DNA of 64,000 bases. Origin: Caballeronia sp. SBC1 (GTDB lineage: Bacteria; Pseudomonadota; Gammaproteobacteria; Burkholderiales; Burkholderiaceae). The notes beneath the pieces were generated by a model. The model was not told where the DNA came from, did not search any database, and worked only from the letters and a program-made list of their open reading frames with translations. The stretch lies in the NCBI RefSeq assembly GCF_011493005.1, contig NZ_CP049156.1, forward strand, positions 3,946,355 to 4,010,354, read 5' to 3'. The position numbers were made by a program, and so were the translations under genes. Position 1 is the stretch's first letter. Each line of letters starts with the position of its first letter. This document shows, in pieces, positions 8,240 to 17,896 of the stretch.

Positions 8240-9214
8240 TCAGCCGCGCAACGGTTTGACCCGTGCAATGATTTCTCCCACAATCCCGCGCCGGAACAAC
8301 AGCACGCACGCAATAAAGATCAGGCCCGTGACGATTGTCACCGACTCTCCAAGCGAGTTGAACCAATCGATGCCGGTAAGCGAAGCCAGCGCGGTGCCAA
8401 TATCGCCGAGACGATTTTCCAGCGCCACAATGATGAACGCGCCAACCAGAGGCCCAAACATGGTGCTCATGCCGCCAACCAGCGTCATCAGCACGACCAG
8501 GCCGGACATGGTCCAATACGCATCACCCAGCGTTTCGAAGCCGAGCACCAGCGTTTGAAGCGCGCCGGCCAGCCCCGCCAATCCCGCCGACAACACGAAC
8601 GCCAACAGCTTGAAGCGGGACGTGTCATAACCCAGCGAGATTGCGCGCGGCTCATTCTCCTTGATCGCGATCAGCACTTGCCCGAACGGCGAATGCACCA
8701 CGCGCACGATAAATCCAAACGCCAGCACCATCACCACAAGCACGATGTAGTAGAGCGTCAGGTCGGAACTGAGGCTGATCGCCCCAAACAGTTTGCCGCG
8801 CGGCACGCCTTGCATCCCGTCTTCGCCATGCGTGAACGGCGCCTGAAGGAATACGAAATAAACCATCTGGGCGAGCGCCAGCGTGACCATTGCGAAGTAG
8901 ATGCCTTGGCGCCGGATCGCAAACAGGCCGACCACTAGACCCAGTAATGTCGCGATTGCCGTGCCAGCGATCACACCAAGTTCAGGTGTAAAGCCAAGCG
9001 TCTGGATTGCATAACCGGCGGAATAACCGGCGCTGGCGAGGAACATCGCGTGACCGAACGAAAGCAGGCCCGTATAGCCGATCAACAAATTGAAGGCGGC
9101 CGCCAACAGCGCGAAACACAGCACTTTCATCATGAAGACCGGGTACACGCCGAGGAACGGTGCCGCGATCAGGCCGGCAAGCAACACGCCGTAGAGCACT
9201 TTCCTAACCATCAT
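8240..9214 (-). CDS. livM: Branched-chain amino acid ABC transporter permease LivM
   Basis: This 324-residue inner-membrane permease has the LivM motif LLSFGHAMFLASAGYSAGYA near residues 50-70 and about eight hydrophobic segments. Its ATG overlaps the livH stop codon as ATGA (9211-9214), so the two permeases are translationally coupled. It is the last gene of the cluster livG-livF-livK-livH-livM. Unlike the first cluster, the permease is not fused to an ATPase. Confidence 0.93.
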   Translation of the reverse strand: MMVRKVLYGVLLAGLIAAPFLGVYPVFMMKVLCFALLAAAFNLLIGYTGLLSFGHAMFLASAGYSAGYAIQTLGFTPELGVIAGTAIATLLGLVVGLFAIRRQGIYFAMVTLALAQMVYFVFLQAPFTHGEDGMQGVPRGKLFGAISLSSDLTLYYIVLVVMVLAFGFIVRVVHSPFGQVLIAIKENEPRAISLGYDTSRFKLLAFVLSAGLAGLAGALQTLVLGFETLGDAYWTMSGLVVLMTLVGGMSTMFGPLVGAFIIVALENRLGDIGTALASLTGIDWFNSLGESVTIVTGLIFIACVLLFRRGIVGEIIARVKPLRG

Positions 9215-10095
9215 TTTTCCTTGCCGAAAAGTCCCGCCGGGCGCACGAGCAGCACCAGCGCCATGATCACGAAAACGACGGTCGCCGAGGCTTCCGGATA
9301 GAACACGCGCGTCAGGCCTTCAATCACGCCAAGCCCGAGGCCGGTCAGGATCGAGCCCATGATCGACCCCATACCGCCGATAACGACCACCGCGAAAACC
9401 GTGATGATCATCGATTGCCCCATCAGCGGCGATACCTGGATCACGGGCGCGGCAAGCACGCCGGCGAACGCCGCGAGCGCGACACCAAAACCGTAGGTGA
9501 GCGTGACCATCAACGGCACGTTGATGCCAAACGCCTCGACCATTTTCGGGTTCTCGGTGCCCGCGCGAAGATACGCACCCAGCCGCGTTTTCTCGATCAC
9601 GAACCACGTCGCGAAGCACACAACCAGCGATGCCAGCACCACCCACGCACGATAATTCGGCAGGTACATGAAGCCGAGATTCGTCGCGCCGGACAGCAGT
9701 GCGGGGACATCGTAGGGCTGGCCGGATGAACCATAGATAGACCGGAACACGCCTTCAATAACCAGCGTCAAGCCGAAGGTCAGCAGCAAGCCATACAGAT
9801 GGTCGAGCTTGTAGAGCCAGCGCAACATCGTCCGTTCGATCACGATGCCGAACACACCCACGATCAGCGGCGCGAGCACGAGCATGGCCCAGTACGGCAC
9901 ATTGAAATACGAGAAACCCATCCATGTGAGCATCGCGCCCAGCATGAACAACGCGCCGTGGGCGAAGTTGATCACGTTGAGCAGGCCGAAAATCACCGCA
10001 AGGCCAAGGCTCAAGATGGCGTAGAACGATCCGTTCACCAGCCCAAGCAGCAACTGGCTCATCATCGCCGCGAGCGGAATGCCGAAAATTTCCAT
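9211..10095 (-). CDS. livH: Branched-chain amino acid ABC transporter permease LivH
   Basis: This LivH permease of about 294 residues reads MEIFGIPLAAMMSQLLLGLV followed by NGSFYAILSLGLAVIFGLLN, typical of the family N-terminus. The start at 10095 matches the usual family length; an ATG at 10131 would add 12 residues and cannot be excluded. Multiple membrane segments continue to the C-terminus (LLVRPAGLFGKEK). It follows the binding-protein gene by about 150 bp and overlaps livM by 4 bp. Confidence 0.92.
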   Translation of the reverse strand: MEIFGIPLAAMMSQLLLGLVNGSFYAILSLGLAVIFGLLNVINFAHGALFMLGAMLTWMGFSYFNVPYWAMLVLAPLIVGVFGIVIERTMLRWLYKLDHLYGLLLTFGLTLVIEGVFRSIYGSSGQPYDVPALLSGATNLGFMYLPNYRAWVVLASLVVCFATWFVIEKTRLGAYLRAGTENPKMVEAFGINVPLMVTLTYGFGVALAAFAGVLAAPVIQVSPLMGQSMIITVFAVVVIGGMGSIMGSILTGLGLGVIEGLTRVFYPEASATVVFVIMALVLLVRPAGLFGKEK

Positions 10096-10251
10096 TGAAT
10101 CTGCCGTCAGAGTAGTTTCGACGCATGCCAACCTGGCTCAAGATGAGCAAGCCGTCATGCGTCGATCGATCATGCGGATCACGAACGGCGCGTAAGCTTC
10201 AGCGCCCTAGGCGTCACACCTGAACCCGCAGTGCCGCTATAAACCGGCCGC

Positions 10252-11475
10252 TTACTTCCACAACGCGCAGCGCGACTCCGCCTTGGTGTCGAAAGCCTGG
10301 TCGCCCGGGATGGTCGCCGTGATCTTGTAGTAGTCCCAAGGTTCCTTCGATTCCGCCGGCGTCTTAACTTGCATCAGGTACATGTCGTGGATCATGCTTC
10401 CGTCTGCACGGATGTAGCCGTTCTGCGCGTAGAAGTCGTTGATCTTCATCTTGTGCAACTGGTCCATCACCTTGTCGCTATCCGTCGTGCCGGCTGCTTG
10501 CACCGCCTTCAAGTACGTGGTGACAGCGGAGTAATCGGCGGCATGAAGACTCGTCGGCATCTTCTTCATCTTCGCGAAATAACGCTGTGCCCAGGCGCGT
10601 GTTGTCGCGTCCTTGTTCCAGTACCAGCTGTCGGTTGCGACCAGACCTTGTGCGGTTTCGAGACCCAGACTGTGGATGTCCGACAGGAAGATCAGCAGCG
10701 CAGCGACCTTCATCGTCTTCGTGATACCGAACTCTTTCGCGGCCTTGATCGAGTTGATCGTGTCGCCGCCGGCGTTCGCCAGACCCAGCACCTGTGCTTT
10801 CGACGATTGCGCCTGCAACAGGAACGACGAGAAGTCAGACGCCGACAATGGGTGACGCACCGCGCCAAGGACCTGGCCACCGTTCGCCTTCACCACGTCC
10901 GACGTGTTCTTTTCCAGCGCCTTGCCGAACGCATAGTCGGCGGTCAGGAAGAACCACGTCTTGCCGCCCTGTTTCGTCACGGCGGAACCCGTGCCTTTGG
11001 CGAGCGCCATGGTGTCGTATGCGTAGTGGACGGTGTATGGCGTGCACTGCTCGTTGGTCAGGTTGTCCGCGCCTGCACCAATGTTGATGTACGGAATATG
11101 CTTTTCGCCGGCTACCTGATTGGTCGAGAGCGCAGTCGCCGAATTCGTGCCGCCGATGATCACGTTCACGCCGTCGCGATCGATCCACTCACGCGCCCGC
11201 GATGCCGCAATATCCGCCTTGTTCTGGTGATCCGCGTAGACGAGTTCGATCGGCTTGCCGTTCACCTTGCCGCCGAAATCGGCAATTGCCATGCGGATGG
11301 CTTCGAGGCCGCCCGGGCCGTCGATGTCCGCATACAGGCCTGATAAGTCCGTGATATAGCCGATCTTCACCGTGTCGCCGGGCGCTGCCTGGACGTTGCC
11401 GGCCATCAGCGAGGCTGTGGCTGCGGCAACCGCGAGGCAGATGCCCGACAGGCGCGCGAGGGTCTTCTTCTTCAT
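10252..11475 (-). CDS. ABC transporter substrate-binding protein (LivK/Peripla_BP_6 family)
   Basis: This periplasmic binding protein has about 407 residues. The ATG at 11475 follows GGAGACTGTA and begins a signal peptide (MKKKTLARL...) ending NVQA-A. The longer frame from 11559 adds 28 polar residues and lacks a ribosome site. The mature part opens VKIGYITDLSGLYADIDGPG. It is clearly different from the two LivK copies at 5-7.6 kb, so this second transporter probably takes another ligand. It lies between the ATPase genes and the permeases. Confidence 0.9.
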   Translation of the reverse strand: MKKKTLARLSGICLAVAAATASLMAGNVQAAPGDTVKIGYITDLSGLYADIDGPGGLEAIRMAIADFGGKVNGKPIELVYADHQNKADIAASRAREWIDRDGVNVIIGGTNSATALSTNQVAGEKHIPYINIGAGADNLTNEQCTPYTVHYAYDTMALAKGTGSAVTKQGGKTWFFLTADYAFGKALEKNTSDVVKANGGQVLGAVRHPLSASDFSSFLLQAQSSKAQVLGLANAGGDTINSIKAAKEFGITKTMKVAALLIFLSDIHSLGLETAQGLVATDSWYWNKDATTRAWAQRYFAKMKKMPTSLHAADYSAVTTYLKAVQAAGTTDSDKVMDQLHKMKINDFYAQNGYIRADGSMIHDMYLMQVKTPAESKEPWDYYKITATIPGDQAFDTKAESRCALWK

Positions 11476-11567
11476 TACAGTCTCCGTTGAGTTGTTGTTC
11501 TTGCGGCTGGCCGCGTGCTGATGCGTTGAACTTGCGTTGAGCGCACGTTGAGCGTGCATCTAACGTC

Positions 11568-12329
11568 CTAAACCCCGAGCAGTTCGTGCAGGACCGGCAT
11601 TTTCGTTTCGAGTTCACCGGAGTTGAAATGCTCGACGATCTTCCCGTGCTCCATGACATAAAAGCGATCGGCGAGTGGTGCTGCAAAACGAAAATTTTGT
11701 TCGACCATCACGATGGTGTAGCCACGCGCCTTTAGCATCATGATCATTCGCGCGAGCGTCTGGACGATGACAGGCGCAAGCCCTTCCGAAATTTCATCAA
11801 GCAGCAGCAGATTCGCGCCGGTACGCAAGATGCGCGCAACGGCCAGCATTTGCTGTTCTCCACCCGACAAGCGCGTGCCCTGGCTGCTGCGGCGCTCCTT
11901 GAGATTAGGGAACATCGAATAGATTTCGTCGATCGACATGGCGTCTTTCGCGTTACCTACAAGCGGCGGCAGAAGCAGGTTCTCTTCGCACGAGAGGCTT
12001 GAAAAGATGCCGCGCTCTTCCGGGCAATACCCCACACCGTAGTGCGCGATCTTGTGCGTCGACATGCCGACGGTTTCATGTCCACCGATACGAATCGATC
12101 CCGTGCGACGGCCGGTCAGGCCCATGATGGCGCGCAGCGTAGTCGTGCGCCCTGCACCGTTGCGTCCGAGCAGCGTGACCACTTCGCCTCGATGCACGGT
12201 CAGATCCACACCATGAAGAATGTGCGATTCACCGTACCAGGCTTGCGCGCCAACGAGCTCTAGCGCCGGCTCCTGAGTCGATGCCTCACGCAATTGTTCC
12301 GCGCGGCGTTCTTCCACGATCGTGCTCAT
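11568..12329 (-). CDS. Liv-type ABC transporter ATP-binding protein LivF with Arg in Walker A
   Basis: This 253-residue LivF-family ATPase has signature LSGGEQQ and Walker B LLLLDEISEGLAPV. Its P-loop reads GRNGAGRTT, so the normally invariant lysine is arginine (codon CGC, minus strand near 12150). The rest of the protein is intact and in frame. Its ATG overlaps the livG stop (ATGA at 12326-12329). With LivG it would form an ATPase heterodimer in which one site may hydrolyse poorly. Confidence 0.9.
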   Translation of the reverse strand: MSTIVEERRAEQLREASTQEPALELVGAQAWYGESHILHGVDLTVHRGEVVTLLGRNGAGRTTTLRAIMGLTGRRTGSIRIGGHETVGMSTHKIAHYGVGYCPEERGIFSSLSCEENLLLPPLVGNAKDAMSIDEIYSMFPNLKERRSSQGTRLSGGEQQMLAVARILRTGANLLLLDEISEGLAPVIVQTLARMIMMLKARGYTIVMVEQNFRFAAPLADRFYVMEHGKIVEHFNSGELETKMPVLHELLGV

Positions 12330-13105
12330 GCGTGCGCTCCGGAGAGGGCTGCGTCGGCGCTGCCCATGTAGGCTTCCATCACCAGCGCGTTCTTCGATAC
12401 CTCTGCATAGCTGCCTTCAGCCAGCACTTCACCGCGTTGAAGGACGGTGATGGTGTCGGAGATGCCTGCGATCACGTTCATGTTGTGTTCGACCATCAGG
12501 ATCGTGCGTCCCGCCGATACTTTCTTGATCAGCGCCGTCACGCGGTCGACGTCTTCGTGACCCATGCCTTGCGTGGGTTCATCGAGGAGCATGAGTTCGG
12601 GTTCCATCGAAAGCGTGGTGGCAATTTCGAGCGCGCGTTTGCGGCCGTAGGAAAGTTCGACCGTAGTGGTATCGGCGAAATCGGTCAGGCCGACCTGGGT
12701 AAGCAGATCCATTGCGCGGTCATTGAGTTCGTTGAGGACCCGTTCGCTTTTCCAGAATTTGAACGATGTACCGAGCGAGCGTTGCAAACCGATGCGCACG
12801 TTCTGCATCACTGTCAGATGCGGAAATACAGCAGAAATCTGAAATGAACGGATGACACCGCGACGAGCGATTTGCGCGGGACGTTCGCCGGTGATGTCGA
12901 TACCGTTGAAGACGATTTGTCCTGCGGTAGGTTCAAGGAACTTGGTGAGCAGGTTGAAGCAGGTGGTTTTGCCCGCGCCGTTGGGGCCGATCAATGCGTG
13001 GATCGAGCCGCGACGCACGCGCAGGTTCACACCGTTGACGGCGGTGAAGCCTTTGAACTCTTTTGTCAGGCCGCGCGTTTCCAGAATCGTGTCGCCGAGA
13101 ATCAT
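12326..13105 (-). CDS. livG: Branched-chain amino acid ABC transporter ATP-binding protein LivG
   Basis: This LivG-type ATPase has about 259 residues. Walker A GPNGAGKTT, signature ELSYGRKRALEIA and Walker B LMLLDEPTQGM are present. The ATG at 13105 has a strong ribosome site (GGAAGGGG); frames extending upstream to 13168 or 13300 add basic, low-complexity residues and are not favoured. It is the first gene of the second Liv operon, with stop-start overlap to livF. Confidence 0.92.
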   Translation of the reverse strand: MILGDTILETRGLTKEFKGFTAVNGVNLRVRRGSIHALIGPNGAGKTTCFNLLTKFLEPTAGQIVFNGIDITGERPAQIARRGVIRSFQISAVFPHLTVMQNVRIGLQRSLGTSFKFWKSERVLNELNDRAMDLLTQVGLTDFADTTTVELSYGRKRALEIATTLSMEPELMLLDEPTQGMGHEDVDRVTALIKKVSAGRTILMVEHNMNVIAGISDTITVLQRGEVLAEGSYAEVSKNALVMEAYMGSADAALSGAHA

Positions 13106-13622
13106 GTCCCCTTCCGTGCTTTGTTTGAGCCTTTGTTTCAGCTTCAGCTCGGTGCGCTTTTGGCGCATGCCCCGTGATTGTGCTGGCGGTGTATGTGTTC
13201 GGTGATCGCGTTGTTGCTGTTGCGGTTTTGTCGCCCCGCTGTTGCATTTCTTGCGTGCTGCACAATCGTGATGCAGACCTGCGGTGCAACAAGCGCGCAC
13301 GCCTTATTGTCGCGCCAATGATGCAGCGCAATCATCGGGATTTGCACTTAGTTTTGAGGCTGGTTTTTCGTTCGCACCGGATGGCATCGAATTTCGTTCG
13401 CACCGGTGGACGGGTTTGGGGGTCGGGTTGTTAGGGTGATCGTCGGGTTTATGCCGGTTGGTCGTGGCTAAGGTCTGCGGTCGGACCCGGATTGTCAGTT
13501 CCCGGGTTAGCGGTCGAAGTCCATGTCGGGCTACCGCTTTTCAGGATTAGCGACAGACCCGAGGGACGGATCTAGTCATTCGCTAATCCCGAAGTCTGAA
13601 CCAATTACCACCGCGAGCGAAA
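13106..13622. other. Intergenic region upstream of the second Liv operon, no gene seen
   Basis: I see no convincing gene in this 0.5 kb. It holds a 15-bp direct repeat, TTTCGTTCGCACCGG, at 13366-13380 and 13392-13406. It must also contain the livG promoter on the minus strand, which I could not place. Confidence 0.4.
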
Positions 13623-15299
13623 TCAGCCAGGCGTTCCGTTCACCGGTGCGAGAGAAAACAAAAACCGTCGATCGGCGCGAATCATCTCGCTCGCCCGCTC
13701 AGCGATCATCAATGTCGGTGAGTTCGTGTTGCCTGAGGTGATAGTCGGCATCACCGATGCATCGACCACCCGCAACCCGCTCACCCCAATCACGCGCAAA
13801 CGTCCATCAACAACAGCAGCCGGATCGTTATCCGTTCCCATCCGGCACGTACCCACCGGATGAAAAATAGTCGTCCCAACTTTACCTGCCGCAATAGCTA
13901 GTTCCGCGTCCGTCTGGAATGCCGGTCCCGGCAAAATCTCCTCCGGTGAATATTTCGCCAACGCCGGTGCGCTCACAATCCGCCGCGTCAAACGCAACGC
14001 ATTGACCGCAACCTCACGATCACGATCAGTCGACAAATAATTAGGCGCAATCAAAGGCGCATCTCGCGCATCCGGCGTCGCAATATGAACACTCCCGCGC
14101 GACGTGGGCCGCAACGGACACACCGAAGCCGTGAACGCATTGAACGAATGCAACGGCTCGCCAAACCGGTCAAGTGACAACGGCTGCACGTGATACTCGA
14201 CATCTGGCCGCGTAATGGTCGAATCATCTGGATTGGACTTGGCGAACGCCCCCAGTTGCGACGGCGCCATCGACATGGGCCCGCTGCGCATCAACATGTA
14301 CTGCAAGCCGATCCACGCCTTACCCCACCAATGCGCCGACAACGTGTTCAACGTCCGCACGCCACGCACTTTGTAAGCCATCCTAAGTTGTAGATGATCC
14401 TGCAAATTCTCGCCCACACCCTGCAGGTCCTGCACCACGTCAATACCCAGCCGCTGCAGCCGCGCCCCGTTCCCAATGCCGGATAACTCCAGCAGTTGCG
14501 GCGAATTCACCGCGCCCGCACTCAGAATCACTTCGCATCGCGCCTTGGCAAGATAGTCTGTATCGCCACCACGATATTCCACACCCACGCAACGCTTGCC
14601 CTCCATCACCAGCCGCTGAGTATGAGCGCCCGTGATGATGGTGAGATTGGGCCGCTTCATCGCCGGGCGCAAAAATGCCTTCGATGCATTCCACCGAATC
14701 CCGCTGCGCTGGTTCACATCGAAGTAACCAACACCCGTATTGTCGCCACGATTGAAATCGTCGGTAGCGGGAAGACCGCTCTCCTGAGCCGCCTGCGCGA
14801 ATGTTTCCAGCACCTTCCACTTCAGCCGCTGTTTCTCGACACGCCATTCGCCGCCGGCGCCATGCCATTGATTCCCACCGCCATGGTGATCTTCACTGCG
14901 CTTGAATACCGGCAACACCGAATCCCAGGACCAGTCGCGATCGCCGGTAATGCGCGCCCAGTCGTCGTAATCCTCGCGCTGGCCGCGCATGTAGATCATG
15001 CCGTTGATCGACGAGCAACCGCCCAGCACACGACCTCGCGGGTACGAAAGCGATCGCCCATCGAGTCCAGCTTCAGCCTGCGTTTTATAAAGCCAGTCCG
15101 TGCGCGGATTGCCAATGCAATACAGGTACCCGACCGGTACATGAATCCAGTGATAGTTATCCCTGCCGCCGGCCTCCAGCAGCAGCACACTCACATCGGC
15201 ATCTTCGGTCAGCCGGTTGGCAAGCACGCATCCGGCCGTTCCCGCGCCCACAATGATGTAATCAAATTCACCCTCAAGCTTGCGCGCGTCCTGTTTCAT
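13623..15299 (-). CDS. GMC-family FAD-dependent oxidoreductase (choline dehydrogenase-like)
   Basis: This GMC oxidoreductase of about 558 residues oxidises an alcohol using FAD. The N-terminus has the ADP-binding motif YIIVGAGTAGCVLANRL, followed by the first GMC signature region (GRVLGGCSSINGMIYMRG) and the second (SAGAVNSPQLLELSGIG). Near the C-terminus HPVGTCRMG carries the likely catalytic His. The ATG at 15299 follows AGGAGA; an ORF start at 15383 is less likely. It is divergent from a LysR regulator at 15427, which is the natural candidate to control it. The substrate cannot be named; choline dehydrogenase is only the usual database label. Confidence 0.88.
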   Translation of the reverse strand: MKQDARKLEGEFDYIIVGAGTAGCVLANRLTEDADVSVLLLEAGGRDNYHWIHVPVGYLYCIGNPRTDWLYKTQAEAGLDGRSLSYPRGRVLGGCSSINGMIYMRGQREDYDDWARITGDRDWSWDSVLPVFKRSEDHHGGGNQWHGAGGEWRVEKQRLKWKVLETFAQAAQESGLPATDDFNRGDNTGVGYFDVNQRSGIRWNASKAFLRPAMKRPNLTIITGAHTQRLVMEGKRCVGVEYRGGDTDYLAKARCEVILSAGAVNSPQLLELSGIGNGARLQRLGIDVVQDLQGVGENLQDHLQLRMAYKVRGVRTLNTLSAHWWGKAWIGLQYMLMRSGPMSMAPSQLGAFAKSNPDDSTITRPDVEYHVQPLSLDRFGEPLHSFNAFTASVCPLRPTSRGSVHIATPDARDAPLIAPNYLSTDRDREVAVNALRLTRRIVSAPALAKYSPEEILPGPAFQTDAELAIAAGKVGTTIFHPVGTCRMGTDNDPAAVVDGRLRVIGVSGLRVVDASVMPTITSGNTNSPTLMIAERASEMIRADRRFLFSLAPVNGTPG

Positions 15300-15426
15300 C
15301 TGTGTCTCCTGCCCAAACCGCTTCAAGCGGCCTTCACTTATCCCCAATCGGCAAAATACTGCGGACGCAGTGCAGCAATCCAATCAGATATCTTCAACAG
15401 CTTTATAAGCTGCGCTAATATCAGGC

Positions 15427-16347
15427 ATGGACCTGACTCTTCTCCGCGCTTTTGTCACCGTCGCCCGCGAGGGCAATCTCACGCGCGCGGCCGTGTTGTT
15501 GCACGTGTCGCAGCCCGCCGTCAGCCTGCAGATCAAGAATCTGCAGGAGACGCTGGGCGTCGCGTTGTTTTCGCGGACGTCGCACGGCTTGATCCTCACG
15601 CGCGACGGTGAAGCCCTCCTGCCGCACGCCGAGCGAGCGCTGACGGCCGCGAGCGAGGTCCAGCGTGCGGCTGCCGCGCTTCGCCACGAAGTCAGCGGCC
15701 GCCTGACCATCGGGACGATCCTCGATCCCGAATTCCTGCGTCTGGGCGGCTTCTTGCGGGCGCTTGTGGAGACGTATCCGCGCATTGAAACCGCGTTGCG
15801 GCATGGCATGTCAGGCTGGGTGCTCGAGCGGATCAAGTCGCGCGATCTCGATGTGGGGTTTTATATCGGCGATCCGGCAATCGATGAACCCCGCGATCCG
15901 GACCGCTTTCATGTCGTGCAATTGAAGCCGTATCTGTATCGCGTGCTGGCGCCGGCGGGCTGGAAGGAGCGCGTGAACCGACCGGACCGTTCGGAAGGTG
16001 GGGCGAATGGCTGGGTGGCGCTTGCCCGGCTGCCCTGGATCTGGACGCCGCCGGAATCGGCGCACAACCGCCTGCTCACGCGGATCTTCGACGCCCACGG
16101 GGTCCAGCCAGTCAAAGTGGCAGAAGTGGACCAGGAGCCGTCAATGCTCGATCTGGTCAAGTCGGGCGTTGGCCTGACGCTCGTGCGCGATTCCATCGCG
16201 CTGGCCGAAGCGCATGCGCATGCGCTGACTATTGTGGAAGGCGTCACCGTGCCTACCCAGCTTTCGTTCATCGTGTTGGCGGAGCGCCGCGAGGAGCCGA
16301 GCATCGCGGCGGCGTTACGTCTGATCGAAGATCAATGGGCGACATAG
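15427..16347 (+). CDS. LysR-family transcriptional regulator
   Basis: This 306-residue regulator has the N-terminal winged helix-turn-helix MDLTLLRAFVTVAREGNLTR and VSQPAVSLQIKNLQETLG, followed by the periplasmic-binding-protein-like effector domain. It starts 127 bp from the divergent GMC oxidoreductase, so the shared intergenic segment (15300-15426) is the likely operator. The inducer is unknown. Confidence 0.92.
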   Translation: MDLTLLRAFVTVAREGNLTRAAVLLHVSQPAVSLQIKNLQETLGVALFSRTSHGLILTRDGEALLPHAERALTAASEVQRAAAALRHEVSGRLTIGTILDPEFLRLGGFLRALVETYPRIETALRHGMSGWVLERIKSRDLDVGFYIGDPAIDEPRDPDRFHVVQLKPYLYRVLAPAGWKERVNRPDRSEGGANGWVALARLPWIWTPPESAHNRLLTRIFDAHGVQPVKVAEVDQEPSMLDLVKSGVGLTLVRDSIALAEAHAHALTIVEGVTVPTQLSFIVLAERREEPSIAAALRLIEDQWAT

Positions 16348-16464
16348 TCGCCTGAACCATCGTTTTGAACGTCATGACCGGAAGCCGATGAATCTCCCGG
16401 TCATCAAATTTTGTTAGTCTGAGGGTCGCGCATCTGGCGCCCACGTGAACAGGAAATCCCAAAC

Positions 16465-16983
16465 ATGGCACGCAATATCGAAATCAAGGCTCGCGCGCAT
16501 CAGTTCGACCAGCTTCTGGCGCAAGCGGCAGCGCTAGCCAGCGAACCGCCGATGATCTACCGCCAGCAGGATTTTTTCTACGATGTGCCGAACGGCCGCC
16601 TGAAACTGCGTCAATTCGATGACAACACGCCGGCCGAACTGATTTTCTATCAACGCGATGACCGCGACGGCCCGAAGGTGTCGTACTACTCGCGCAGCCC
16701 GGTAACCAACCCCGAAGCCACCCACGCGCTGCTCGCACAGGCGCTGAACACGCGCGGAATTGTGAATAAGGAGCGGCACGTGTATATCGTCGGGCGCACG
16801 CGGATTCATCTGGACCGCGTGGACGGACTAGGCGATTTCATCGAACTGGAAGTGCTGCTTGGCCAGGACGACGACGAAGCCGGCGGCGAAAAGGAAGCCG
16901 AGGAATTGTTCGCCAAGCTTGGCGTGTCGTCGAGCGACCTCGTGCCGGTCGCGTACGTCGACTTGCTGACTGAACCGGCTTAA
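16465..16983 (+). CDS. CYTH-domain protein (class IV adenylate cyclase-like)
   Basis: This 172-residue protein starts MARNIEIKAR, the EIK signature of the CYTH fold, in which acidic and basic residues line a tunnel that binds triphosphates and two metals. Other charged strands follow (GRLKLRQF, ELIFYQRDD, RTRIHLDRVDGLGDFIELEV). The family includes class IV adenylate cyclases and thiamine or inorganic triphosphatases. Its role here is not determined. It ends 10 bp from the convergent Lrp regulator. Confidence 0.82.
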   Translation: MARNIEIKARAHQFDQLLAQAAALASEPPMIYRQQDFFYDVPNGRLKLRQFDDNTPAELIFYQRDDRDGPKVSYYSRSPVTNPEATHALLAQALNTRGIVNKERHVYIVGRTRIHLDRVDGLGDFIELEVLLGQDDDEAGGEKEAEELFAKLGVSSSDLVPVAYVDLLTEPA

Positions 16984-16993
16984 ACTCGCCAGC

Positions 16994-17491
16994 CTAATCA
17001 GGCGAATCTGGCGGAGTGGCGGCGAGATGTCCCAGCGGTAGCGGTCCGTTGCGCTTGAATGTGGTCAGCACAATATTGGAGCGCACGCTGTCTACGCCGG
17101 GAACTCGCATCAGCTTTTTCATGACGAACGTTGACAGCGCGTTCAGATCCGGCGCAACAATTCGCAGCAGATAATCGGCGTCGCCAACGGTCGCATGGCA
17201 TTCGAGCACTTCGGGCAGGGCTTCGATCTGCTGCTGGAACTGGTCGATAACGGTATCGCCGTGATGCTTCAGCTTGAGGCTCGTGAAAGCGGTCACGCCG
17301 AGGCCGAGTTTTTCGGGGCGCAGCACAACCCGGTAACCATCGATCACGCCAGTCGCCTCCAGGCGTTGCAGGCGGCGACCGATCTGCGAGGGCGACAACG
17401 GCACTTCCTCGCCGAGTTGTTGATGCGTTGCGCGGCCGAAGCGCTGAAGAACGTCGAGCAGCGCGAGATCGAAGTGATCAAGGTCGACCAT
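16994..17491 (-). CDS. Lrp/AsnC-family transcriptional regulator
   Basis: This 165-residue protein has an AsnC-type helix-turn-helix (LDVLQRFGRATHQQLGEEV, LSPSQIGRRLQRLEATGVID) and a C-terminal RAM ligand-binding domain (VLECHATVGDADYLLRIVAPD). It diverges from phhB with about 117 bp between the start codons. In related genomes an AsnC-type gene often lies beside phenylalanine hydroxylase genes (from memory), so it may sense an aromatic amino acid. Confidence 0.9.
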   Translation of the reverse strand: MVDLDHFDLALLDVLQRFGRATHQQLGEEVPLSPSQIGRRLQRLEATGVIDGYRVVLRPEKLGLGVTAFTSLKLKHHGDTVIDQFQQQIEALPEVLECHATVGDADYLLRIVAPDLNALSTFVMKKLMRVPGVDSVRSNIVLTTFKRNGPLPLGHLAATPPDSPD

Positions 17492-17608
17492 GTGGATATC
17501 CTGCGTGAAAAGCCGAAAGACGCAAGCTTACCGCGTGATCCCCCGATCCCTTGAGCGCATGCGTTGCGCAGACGCCCTGAAACCATCGATCGAGCAAGGA
17601 GAGCCAAC

Positions 17609-17896
17609 ATGGTCAAGAAGCTTACAACGGAAGAACTGCCCAAACTTCTCGCGGAGTTAAAGCACTGGCAGCTCAGCGCGGATGGCAGTTCAATTCACCG
17701 AAGTTTCAAGTTCGCCGATTTCAACGAAGCATTCGGTTTCATGACCCGCGTGGCAATAAAAGCGCAGGAAATGGACCACCATCCAGAATGGTCGAATGTG
17801 TACAACAAGGTGGAAATCACGCTCTCGACGCATACCGCAAAAGGGCTGACGGAACGCGATATCGCGCTCGCAAAATTCATCGATTCCATCACCTGA
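17609..17896 (+). CDS. phhB: Pterin-4a-carbinolamine dehydratase PhhB
   Basis: This protein of about 95 residues dehydrates 4a-hydroxytetrahydrobiopterin, regenerating the cofactor of phenylalanine hydroxylase. The conserved core is present: [17 protein letters not shown], then [17 protein letters not shown] and [13 protein letters not shown], including the catalytic His pair. The ATG at 17609 follows AAGGAG; the frame from 17564 would add 15 unlikely residues. phhA itself is not adjacent. Confidence 0.93.
   Translation: MVKKLTTEELPKLLAELKHWQLSADGSSIHRSFKFADFNEAFGFMTRVAIKAQEMDHHPEWSNVYNKVEITLSTHTAKGLTERDIALAKFIDSIT

Noticed and set aside
10369..11343. 324-residue open frame on the plus strand
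   Set aside because: Antisense to the substrate-binding protein gene of the second Liv cluster; no ribosome site or family match.
14496..15611. 371-residue open frame on the plus strand
   Set aside because: It is antisense to the GMC oxidoreductase gene and overlaps the LysR gene start in another frame; no recognisable motifs.
16434..16452. CCACGTGAA near 16441 and TCACGTGAA near 48338 as parS sites
   Set aside because: They match only 8-9 central positions and are far from the parS cluster; expected by chance.
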